Assembly: GCF_004358205.1 (NCBI RefSeq)
Contig: NZ_SMYO01000061.1
Span: 1-5,379, forward strand
Source: Bacillus salipaludis
Lineage (GTDB): Bacteria; Bacillota; Bacilli; Bacillales_B; DSM-18226
DNA length: 5,379 nucleotides
Reading direction: 5' to 3'
In this document: positions 1-4,870 of the stretch, piece by piece
Layout: each line of letters starts with the position of its first letter
How positions within the stretch are numbered: position 1 is the stretch's first letter
Position numbers and translations under genes: made by a program
The notes under the pieces: model-generated
Told to the model about the DNA's origin: nothing
Seen by the model: only the letters and a program-made list of their open reading frames with translations
Databases searched by the model: none

Positions 1-140
1 CTCCTCGGAGATGGACTTTCACCATCTGGGATTCAGTATCATCATCATCAACCAGTCGTTTCACCGAGATGACGTCTCTGTCAGATAATGAAAAGAAGAG
101 TGTCGACTAGATCAACACTCCATGCGACTGCCCGTCGCAC
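1..140 (-). mobile_element. Group II intron, 5' end (domain I start)
   Basis: Read on the minus strand from 140 leftwards, the sequence begins GTGCGACGGGC, matching the group II intron 5' consensus GUGYG. It continues with nested helices: GCGAC pairing with GTCGC, GAGTGT pairing with ACACTC, and GATGG-tgaaagt-CCATC, the last resembling the GGTGAAAGTCC hairpin common in domain I of bacterial group II introns. No plus- or minus-strand reading frame of useful length is present, which fits structured RNA. The intron runs out of the window on the left, so its reverse transcriptase/maturase and 3' end are not visible. The splice junction immediately follows a hairpin plus T-tract (141-166), the usual target of class C introns. 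Class C is therefore inferred from the site, not from the intron's own RNA. The junction and element type are fairly sure; the class is tentative. Confidence 0.72.
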
Positions 141-194
141 AAAAAGGGATCGCCACAGCGGTCCCTTCTTTAACTCTTGCACCCGTTAGTTTAA
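141..194 (-). repeat. Dispersed hairpin-terminator repeat, copy A (interrupted by intron)
   Basis: On the minus strand this reads an arm TTAAACTAACGGGTGC (194-179), a hairpin AGGGACCGC-tgtg-GCGATCCCT (166-145, one G-U pair) and a TTTTT tract ending at 141. It is a good intrinsic terminator for minus-strand transcription. It shares its plan with copies at 2562-2637, 3349-3412, 3974-4023 and 4775-4848: a TAACGGG arm, a hairpin, a T-tract, then a second TAACGGG arm. Here the second arm is absent because the group II intron begins at the next base; it should lie beyond the intron's far end, left of the window. It could act as a secondary terminator for the cupin gene, which ends about 150 bases upstream of the hairpin. 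Confidence 0.7.
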
Positions 195-287
195 GTGAAT
201 TTCTTCACAAACAATAGTCTCGATTGGTCCACTTAAGAGGTATGTTCTAAGTTAACTCTATCCAGAATTCCTTCATTGCAAAAGTAT

Positions 288-310
288 ACCAACCTGAAAA
301 ACAGGATGGT
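288..310 (-). terminator. Hairpin just downstream of the cupin gene
   Basis: On the minus strand ACCATCCTG-ttttt-CAGGTTGGT forms an 8-pair stem with one T-T mismatch, ten bases past the stop codon of the cupin gene. The following tract (ATACTTTTG) is only weakly T-rich, so termination may be leaky and be completed by the hairpin at 145-166. Confidence 0.5.
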
Positions 311-319
311 TCTTAAAGT

Positions 320-1030
320 TTAATTCAATATGGGTTTTCTGGAGTGTGTGTATATCATTTGTTCCAATGCTTTTGCTTCATCCTCAAGTACTTTTAGCCT
401 TTTATAATAATCAGGAAATTCATTAAGATGAGCTAGGGCAGTTTTTCCAGTAATAATAGGATCATCTCCAGTAACATTTGTTTGGCTGGACTGTTTTCCA
501 TGCTCAAGTTCAGTATTCACTCCCATCCAAATCTCATCTAAATCAAACTTACTTTTATCAAAGTCAATACTTAAAAGTAAAGCTACCGCTGCTGCTTCTT
601 CTTTAGAAAAGCGAGTTTTAACGATTTTTATATTATTAGTTTGAATCCTATTTGAATACTTTTTTGAATCTGCATAGTGCATATCAAAGGTAGAACGGTG
701 TTCCGTAGCCAAGGCATCTGCTTTAGTTACATGAACCGTGCCAAATGGATGTTGAGGAGGTGCATATATAGAATAAAGTTTAAAAGGGATATTACCTGTA
801 TTGGTTACATTATGCCATGTTCCAGCAGGTATCATGATGGCCGAATCATCATAAACCTTTAGAACAAAGTGTAAATTATCTTTTCTCTTGCCCATTTGCA
901 CAACCCCTTGACCTTGTTCAATCCATAAGAATTGGTAAACGTTAGGATGAATTTCCAAACCGGTGTCTTCACCAACATTAAGACTCATCAATGTAACTTG
1001 CAAATGATTTCCTTTATCATAAAATTTCAT
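320..1030 (-). CDS. Cupin domain protein with C-terminal DUF5661-like domain
   Basis: The 236-residue product has two parts. Residues about 8-100 form a cupin: GLEIHPN with H28, Q33 and E38, then IPAGTWHN with H73 fit the two metal-binding cupin motifs, and KLYSIYAPPQHPFGTVH (84-100) is typical of the Bacillus cupin family. Residues about 138-225 resemble DUF5661, with ELEHG, DDPIITGKTALAHL and NEFPDYYKRL. The substrate and reaction are unknown; the protein looks soluble and has no signal peptide. Homologues as I recall them carry roughly 40-60 more residues before the NHLQVTL segment, so this copy looks shortened at the N-terminus. An in-frame TAG directly precedes the ATG. The ribosome binding site is weak (GTAGGTAG touching the ATG); a TTG at codon 10 with AAAGGA seven bases upstream is an alternative start. 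A TATAAT at 1055-1050 could be a -10 box but would leave a leader of only about 13 bases. The gene stands alone, divergent from the permease gene. Confidence 0.85.
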   Translation of the reverse strand: MKFYDKGNHLQVTLMSLNVGEDTGLEIHPNVYQFLWIEQGQGVVQMGKRKDNLHFVLKVYDDSAIMIPAGTWHNVTNTGNIPFKLYSIYAPPQHPFGTVHVTKADALATEHRSTFDMHYADSKKYSNRIQTNNIKIVKTRFSKEEAAAVALLLSIDFDKSKFDLDEIWMGVNTELEHGKQSSQTNVTGDDPIITGKTALAHLNEFPDYYKRLKVLEDEAKALEQMIYTHSRKPILN

Positions 1031-1297
1031 CTACCTACATAAGTGACCCATTATACAACAGCATGATTCATAATTATTCCATATAAGGAAAAGATAAATA
1101 TAGACATACTTATTAAGATTTACCTTCCTTAACTCCTTTTTTAATCTATACCGTGAATGTTGGACCTTAAGATTACTCTTATTAAAGCAATTAACCTCAA
1201 TGATTATAAGCTTCAAGGGCATAAAATCCTAAATATGATATTTTCACATGAATAAAAAGCAAAAAAGTGATGGACATAAGAACCGGAGGAAGGGTTA

Positions 1298-2398
1298 ATG
1301 GAACAAATAGTGCCTGAAAAAGCAAAAATATCGTCTTTTTTAGTTTTTTTTCTGATCCATAAGATGCAAGTTGGAATAGGGGTTCTTGGCTTCCAGCCTA
1401 TTATCGCATTAACTGCAGGATACGATGCATGGATTGCCGTTATAATTTCCGGTTTAAGCATCCATATGATTCTATGGATGATGTACAAAATCGCCGAAAC
1501 AGCAGATGGCGATATAATGATAGCCCATACCGTCACATTTGGCAATAAAATGGGCAAATTCATATCCCTGCTATTTGTTATCTATTTTCTTGTTAGTGCT
1601 GTCACTGTTCTTAGGAATTTTATAGAGGTCATTCAAGTGTGGATGTTTCCTGATCTTAGTACTTTTTGGTATTCTCTAGCTTTTTGTTGCTTAGGTACTT
1701 ATGTCGTTTTTGGAGGGATTAGAACCATAACAGGCGTTGCGTTTTTTGGATTTGTTCTTCCTGCTTATTTAGTTTTCACTTTTCTATTTACGCTACCTTA
1801 TGCGGATTTCAAGAACCTTCTTCCAATTTTTGACCACTCTATAAAGGATCTGGTTAAAGCATCTTATCAAATGTCCTTTACCTATTCTGGCTCTTTGATA
1901 CTTTTGTTTTTTTATCCATTTATCAAAGAACCGAAAAAATCAAAAAAATGGGCCCATGTGGCTGTTCTTCTTGCTACGATTGCCTATACATTTCTTACGA
2001 TTTTAACCTTTGCTTATTTTTCTGAAGGACAGTTGCAAAAAAACATATGGCCAACCTTAACGATGTGGAAAATAGTAGAGATGCCTTTTGTTGAGAGATT
2101 TGAATACATTGGCATTGCCACTTGGACTATTGTCCTTCTTCCTAATTTTTGTATTTCCTTTTGGTGTGCCAGCCGTATTATAAAAAAGGTGACCAACTTG
2201 AAGCAAAAATATGGGGTACTTATGATATCTATGATTGTATTAATTATCATTAATTTTTTAAGGACAAGGCAACAAATTAATACGGTAACTAGCTACCTGG
2301 GGAAAATAGGATTTTTAATAGATTATGGATACATTCCTTTACTCTTTTTTCTAATATTGATTGTGAAGAGAGTAAAGAAAAAATATAGAACATCATGA
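1298..2398 (+). CDS. GerAB/ArcD/ProY-type spore germinant permease (orphan B subunit)
   Basis: The 366-residue product is a polytopic membrane protein of about ten helices, matching the spore permease (GerB) branch of the amino acid-polyamine transporter superfamily in length and layout. Signs of the family are the N-terminal segment with HKMQVGIGVLGFQP, the central YSGSLILLFFYPF followed by a basic loop KEPKKSKKW, and IWPTLTMWKIVEMPFVERFE with E266, R267, E269 (the WP...ERxE block seen in GerAB proteins), then a basic C-terminus. In known systems GerA, GerB and GerC form the germinant receptor in the spore inner membrane, with B binding the nutrient. Start choice is firm: GGAGGA at 1285-1290, seven bases before ATG. 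No gerA-type or gerC-type gene lies on either side, so it may be an orphan that works with subunits encoded elsewhere, or a relic that is still open. I see no reliable sigma-G promoter in the 267-base gap upstream, which holds no other gene. Confidence 0.9.
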   Translation: MEQIVPEKAKISSFLVFFLIHKMQVGIGVLGFQPIIALTAGYDAWIAVIISGLSIHMILWMMYKIAETADGDIMIAHTVTFGNKMGKFISLLFVIYFLVSAVTVLRNFIEVIQVWMFPDLSTFWYSLAFCCLGTYVVFGGIRTITGVAFFGFVLPAYLVFTFLFTLPYADFKNLLPIFDHSIKDLVKASYQMSFTYSGSLILLFFYPFIKEPKKSKKWAHVAVLLATIAYTFLTILTFAYFSEGQLQKNIWPTLTMWKIVEMPFVERFEYIGIATWTIVLLPNFCISFWCASRIIKKVTNLKQKYGVLMISMIVLIIINFLRTRQQINTVTSYLGKIGFLIDYGYIPLLFFLILIVKRVKKKYRTS

Positions 2399-2487
2399 TA
2401 CCTATTTTCACATGGGAAAAACAAAAAAACTTCCACACCATTTTACGTCACCATTGAAAAAGGTGTACTCAGTAGTGATAATAACTG

Positions 2488-2527
2488 ACACATGTTCCAG
2501 TCTTGAAAGCTCATGTGTTATTGTTTT
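2488..2527 (+). terminator. Probable terminator of the permease gene
   Basis: ACACATG (2488-2494) pairs perfectly with CATGTGT (2512-2518) around a 17-base loop that contains a small inner hairpin (CT-TGAA-AG). The stem can be extended by AATA/TATT across a small bulge. It is followed by TATTGTTTT. It lies about 90 bases past the permease stop codon and is the best plus-strand terminator before the next gene. The long loop and broken T-tract keep confidence moderate. Confidence 0.45.
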
Positions 2528-2561
2528 ACCAGGGGTATTATTGAACAGCTTGTTTCAATGG

Positions 2562-2637
2562 TTATTTAACAAACCTGCCCCGTTACTTCAATAAGAAAAA
2601 GCATTACCTTTGTTTCAGTAATGCCACCCGGTTAGTT
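2562..2637 (-). repeat. Dispersed hairpin-terminator repeat, copy B
   Basis: On the minus strand this reads TTGAACTAACCGGGTG, a perfect 7-bp hairpin GCATTAC-(10 nt)-GTAATGC (2624-2601), TTTTTC, then TTATTGAAGTAACGGGGC and AGGTTTGTTAAATAA. The two TTGAA-TAACGGG arms lie on either side of the hairpin, and this is the most complete copy in the window. Part 2562-2612 is closely similar (roughly nine in ten bases by eye) to copy C at 3974-4023. Its terminator orientation points away from any gene it could serve: both neighbours are plus-strand genes. It therefore looks like a mobile or relict repeat more than a working terminator. Confidence 0.75.
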
Positions 2638-2657
2638 CAATAGCGGATACATTATCA

Positions 2658-2673
2658 ATGTTTTGTAAAACAT
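2658..2673. promoter_or_regulatory. 16-base palindrome upstream of the CBO0543 gene
   Basis: ATGTTTT-GT-AAAACAT is a perfect 7+2+7 inverted repeat, ending 32 bases before the ATG at 2706 and next to an AT-rich stretch (ATAATTATATATATG) where a -10 box would be expected. Its symmetry and position fit a repressor operator. I cannot match it to a named regulator, and no well-spaced -35/-10 pair is evident. In AT-rich DNA chance is a real alternative. Confidence 0.3.
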
Positions 2674-2705
2674 AATTATATATATGTAAAATAGGGTGTT
2701 TATAA

Positions 2706-3296
2706 ATGAACATAGTATCATTGAATTTATATGAGTATTTATTGTCAAGCACAATTCCTATTGACGAATTAATACAAATCGAAAAAACTTTTTATAATAC
2801 AATTCAAGATTTTTGGAGAGAACATAATCTTTATACATGGCAATGGTGGCTCTTAGTCATACTTAGTATTTTATCCCCCATATTTTATTGGATTTTTATC
2901 AATAAAATAAGAATTACTGAGGTTACTGCTTACGGCTTATTTTATGGAGTTTCTGCTATTATTCTTGACTCCATAGGGAGTAACGCAATGGCATGGACAT
3001 ATCCTATACGTTTAACACCTTACCTATTTCCACAGTTATACCCTTACGATATAGGTATAGTAATTATCCCGTTTATGTTAATTTATCAACGTTGGGGAGA
3101 TAACTTTAAAAAATTCTTTCTCATATCAGGGTTTCAATCTGCATTCCTTGCATTTGTAGCTGAACAATTTTTGGAATTTTTTAATATATATCAAGAGATT
3201 ACTTGGAAAAACATTTATTCATTCCCTATCTATTGGCTATTGGCAATAATATGTTGGTTTATAATAACAAGGTTTAAAAAAATAGAGCAAAGATAA
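2706..3296 (+). CDS. CBO0543 family membrane protein
   Basis: The 196-residue product starts with a short polar N-terminal part, then WQWWLLVIL at residues 45-53 opens a set of about five or six membrane helices. Landmarks are the D-IGS segment in helix two, the YPIRLTPYLFPQLYPYD loop, MLIYQRW, and WKNIYSFPIYW at 167-177. This layout matches the long form of the CBO0543 family as I remember it from Bacillus and Clostridium; its function is unknown. The start is supported by AGGGTG about seven bases before ATG. The gene is monocistronic: it follows a repeat and a palindrome, and its last codons and stop lie inside its own terminator stem. A decayed short-form relative lies on the other strand about 160 bases downstream. 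The family call rests on memory of conserved motifs, not a search. Confidence 0.78.
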   Translation: MNIVSLNLYEYLLSSTIPIDELIQIEKTFYNTIQDFWREHNLYTWQWWLLVILSILSPIFYWIFINKIRITEVTAYGLFYGVSAIILDSIGSNAMAWTYPIRLTPYLFPQLYPYDIGIVIIPFMLIYQRWGDNFKKFFLISGFQSAFLAFVAEQFLEFFNIYQEITWKNIYSFPIYWLLAIICWFIITRFKKIEQR

Positions 3297-3321
3297 TTTA
3301 TTATTATCTTTGCTCTATTTT
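3279..3321. terminator. 19-bp bidirectional terminator overlapping a stop codon
   Basis: Bases 3279-3297 pair without mismatch with 3303-3321 around a TTATT loop; the stem contains TAGAGCAAAGATAAT and its complement. On the plus strand the stem ends in TATTTTA, on the minus strand in TATTTTTTT, so it can work in both directions. The stop codon TAA (3294-3296) and the last codons of the CBO0543 gene are inside the left arm. Confidence 0.85.
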
Positions 3322-3348
3322 ACAAATGAATCCATTTATTATTGCTAA

Positions 3349-3412
3349 ACCTTCCTGCTCCTTTAATGAAAAAGCGATTGTCACTCTTTAACAATCACAC
3401 CCCATTACTATA
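3349..3412 (-). repeat. Dispersed hairpin-terminator repeat, copy E (diverged)
   Basis: On the minus strand this reads AGTAATGGGGTG, a hairpin GATTGT-(9 nt)-ACAATC (3396-3376), GCTTTTTC, then ATTAAAGGAGCAGGAAGG TT. The order of parts and the shared hairpin-CTTTTTC-GCAGG-GGTTT block tie it to copies B and C, but the TAACGGG arms are diverged. It lies about 65 bases past the end of the decayed minus-strand gene at 3460-3891 and has the correct orientation to have been its terminator. Confidence 0.5.
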
Positions 3413-3459
3413 AGTAGAGTTTTTCAACAAACTAAAATCCCTACTATTTTTAAATATCG

Positions 3460-3891
3460 TCATTTTTCATTTAGAACTGGATCATGGAAATACCACACAA
3501 GGAAGATAACCGCAAAAAAGATAGTAAGTAAGTCAAAAATGGTCTTTTGTGGTGCAAAATTAAGAATTAATAAGCCAGTATATCAAATGGTATGGAATAC
3601 AATAGAGACCAACCATGTTCATCTTTGATAATGCGTAATTTTAATTGTATAAATTCAACTATAAACCAAGGGTGAAGAAAAAACATTACATATAAATTAT
3701 GAATGCTGTATTAGGAAAAACCATGTTTTTATCCGTATATTCCCACAACTGATAATTATATGTAAGAAAATTATATATTAAATCGCAACAATTACATAAA
3801 GAATTGTGCTTTGATATGTACTCCAATTTTTCCAATATCCTTTTACACCAACTAATACTGCCCAGATTAAACTTTCGGTAATATGAAACAT
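3460..3891 (-). pseudogene. Decayed CBO0543 family membrane protein gene
   Basis: A membrane protein gene can be read on the minus strand only by changing frame three times. Piece 1 (3891-3781) starts ATG with GGAAGG nine bases upstream and reads MFHITESLIWAVLVG, then KNWSTYQSTILYVIVAI. Piece 2 (3781-3689) continues LIYNFLTYNYQLWEYT and VFPNTAFIIYM. Piece 3 (3686-3570) reads WFIVEFIQLKLRIIK and EHGWSLLYSIPFDILAY. Piece 4 (3576-3460) reads NFAPQKTIFDLLTIFF, then FHDPVLNEK and stop. In order these match the short CBO0543 proteins of Bacillus (short N-terminal helix, KNW, LLYxF, WEY, PN, VE, HGW..L..S..FD, KKP), as I recall them. The join of pieces 1 and 2 is one base out of frame. Between pieces 2 and 3 the second helix block expected in the family seems to be deleted. 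With an early stop after 37 codons it cannot make a normal product. Confidence 0.75.
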
Positions 3892-3973
3892 AAGAACATA
3901 CCTTCCAGTTATTATAGTATTTCCAATGCCAATATTATTTTACCCAAGATTTCAAAATGAAACATATAGCATT

Positions 3974-4023
3974 TTATTAACAATCCTGCCACGTTACTGC
4001 AATAAGAAAAAGCATTACCGTTG
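3974..4023 (-). repeat. Dispersed hairpin-terminator repeat, copy C (half copy)
   Basis: This is a near-copy of 2562-2612. On the minus strand GGTAATGC is followed by TTTTTC, TTATTGCAGTAACGTGGC and AGGATTGTTAATAA. Only the T-tract, the distal arm and one hairpin arm survive. The pairing arm that should follow at about 4030 is degraded (only CTATTACG remains), so it should not terminate. It lies about 80 bases upstream of the decayed gene's start. Confidence 0.65.
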
Positions 4024-4220
4024 CCTTCAATCAACCTATTACGAACATATTAGATATATCTTATAAAGATGAAACTTCGACGGATTTGGCCGATATGTAG
4101 GACGCAAAAGATGTATTAGATATATCGGTAGCCCTGCCAATCCATATGGATATTCCCATTTGGTAATCCAAGATTAGAATTAAATTAAATATTCAGCTTA
4201 TTCAGAACCCCAAACAAAAA
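4024..4220. other. Gene-free stretch with a short direct repeat
   Basis: No intact gene is visible. A 13-base direct repeat TATTAGATATATC occurs at 4048-4060 and 4114-4126, 66 bases apart. Both copies sit in the same plus-strand frame, which reads ITNILDISYKDETSTDLADM, one TAG, then DAKDVLDISVALPIHMD before a TAA at about 4162-4164. This could be the broken remnant of a coding region with an ILDIS repeat, but I recognise no family and the signal is weak. Confidence 0.25.
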
Positions 4221-4221
4221 C

Positions 4222-4232
4222 TATGATATACT
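4222..4232 (+). promoter_or_regulatory. Candidate -10 region of the 77-residue protein gene
   Basis: TATGATATACT holds two overlapping -10-like hexamers (TATGAT and TATACT), 38 bases before the ATG at 4270 and just ahead of the cre-like site. No good TTGACA-like -35 box stands at the usual distance; TTCAGA at 4201-4206 is the nearest. Sigma-A use is an inference. Confidence 0.35.
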
Positions 4233-4237
4233 TTATT

Positions 4238-4251
4238 TGTAAGCGTTTTCC
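4238..4251 (+). promoter_or_regulatory. Candidate CcpA binding site (cre)
   Basis: TGTAAGCGTTTTCC matches the Bacillus cre consensus TGWAARCGYTWNCW at every position except the last. It lies between the candidate -10 box and the ribosome binding site of the 77-residue protein gene, around the likely transcription start. CcpA bound there would normally block transcription when preferred sugars are present. The match is seen directly; regulation by CcpA is inferred. Confidence 0.6.
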
Positions 4252-4269
4252 TGAAAGGGTGAATAAATA

Positions 4270-4503
4270 ATGGATTTTTATGAAAATTTACCAATTGAGT
4301 TTCTCATTCGATTCTATAAAGAAATTTTACATAATGTAGAAGAAGGAATATTAAGTAAAAAGATGTACTATGAATTAGGATTAATTATTTCAGTAGCTAG
4401 TCGAAAAGGTATTTCATTAGATTTTCCTGCAGATTTTAAAGAGGAAGTAAATGAAGAAGTTTTAATGGATCTTTTACAATTGAAACAACTACGGGTGGGG
4501 TGA
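4270..4503 (+). CDS. Small conserved-looking protein of unknown function
   Basis: The 77-residue product is acidic, soluble and probably all-helical. I do not recognise its family with certainty. Residues about 1-20 (NLPIEFLIRFYKEIL) and 26-50 (GILSKKMYYELGLI, ASRKGISLDFP) look like a small helical fold; the C-terminal third (EEVNEEVLMDLLQLKQL) is an amphipathic helix. It has no cysteines, no signal peptide and no membrane segment. It is very likely a real gene: GAAAGGGTGA gives a ribosome binding site eight bases before ATG, a -10-like box and a cre-like site precede it, and a strong terminator begins nine bases after the stop. It stands alone between decayed DNA on both sides. A small regulator or a carbon-controlled accessory protein is possible, but nothing in the sequence fixes a function. 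Confidence 0.75.
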   Translation: MDFYENLPIEFLIRFYKEILHNVEEGILSKKMYYELGLIISVASRKGISLDFPADFKEEVNEEVLMDLLQLKQLRVG

Positions 4504-4512
4504 GCACCCTTG

Positions 4513-4546
4513 AGCGTATCCTAATACCAGGATACGCTTTATTCAT
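4513..4546 (+). terminator. Strong terminator of the 77-residue protein gene
   Basis: AGCGTATCCT (4513-4522) pairs perfectly with AGGATACGCT (4529-4538) around the loop AATACC and is followed by TTATTCATT. It starts nine bases after the stop codon. Confidence 0.85.
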
Positions 4547-4770
4547 TGTCAAAAGTAATTAAAATCACATAGGCCTGCACTATATCCCTTTGTAAAGCCG
4601 GGGGTAAGTGTTGATCATATCATGAAGATGGCTTATTGATGTGTATTGTTGGTGCATACTTTGAAGTTATTTTTGATTTTGCACAACTAATTCTTATCAA
4701 AAAAGAATTAGTGGAATTTTTGATTTCTAGTCAAATTGGATATAAAAGAGATATTGTTTTTATTTCTCTT
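4547..4770. other. Gene-free stretch with one AT-rich hairpin
   Basis: No credible gene is seen. A plus-strand open frame from 4636 runs through this stretch and on into repeat copy D, but has no ribosome binding site and translates repeat sequence, so it is judged spurious. A perfect 10-bp inverted repeat, ACTAATTCTT (4686-4695) with AAGAATTAGT (4703-4712), has a 7-base loop and is followed by GGAATTTTTG. It resembles a weak plus-strand terminator with no gene to end. The origin of the more GC-rich patch at 4570-4605 is unknown. Confidence 0.35.
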
Positions 4771-4774
4771 CTTC

Positions 4775-4848
4775 CACTCCCGTTAGTGAAACAAAAAAAA
4801 GCCGCAGCAGCGACCCTTTTGTTCAACTCAAGCACTCGTTACTTGAAT
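4775..4848 (-). repeat. Dispersed hairpin-terminator repeat, copy D; terminator of the CxxC gene
   Basis: On the minus strand this reads TTCAAGTAACGAGTGC, TTGAGTTGAA, a hairpin GTCGC-tgct-GCGGC (4814-4801, one G-U pair, extended by GG/TT and A/T pairs), eight Ts, then TTTCACTAACGGGAGTGG. Both TAACG arms are present. It begins about 22 bases past the stop codon of the minus-strand gene at 4871-5164 and has the correct orientation, so it very likely terminates that gene. Confidence 0.75.
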
Positions 4849-4870
4849 AAGAATATATTTATTTATGCTT

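Noticed and set aside
196..209. Small inverted repeat GTGAA-tttc-TTCAC
   Set aside because: Five base pairs in AT-rich DNA with no T-tract; chance is likely.
677..862. Plus-strand open frame of 61 codons
   Set aside because: It lies wholly opposite the cupin gene, has no ribosome binding site and shows no domain.
1031..1222. Minus-strand open frame directly upstream of the cupin gene and in frame with it
   Set aside because: It ends in TAG next to the cupin ATG, has no ribosome binding site, and its residues do not resemble the N-terminus of cupin homologues.
1219..1281. Possible sigma-G promoter before the permease (GCATA or GAATA with CATAAGA)
   Set aside because: The spacing is wrong (about 20 or more bases rather than 17-18) and the -10 match is poor.
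1213..1563. Minus-strand open frame of 116 codons
   Set aside because: It is the antisense shadow of the 5' part of the permease gene.
2014..2250. Minus-strand open frame of 78 codons
   Set aside because: It is antisense to the 3' part of the permease gene, which has clear family motifs.
2412..2594. Plus-strand open frame of 60 codons after the permease
   Set aside because: It runs through a terminator hairpin and into repeat copy B, and has no ribosome binding site; it is not a GerC-like lipoprotein.
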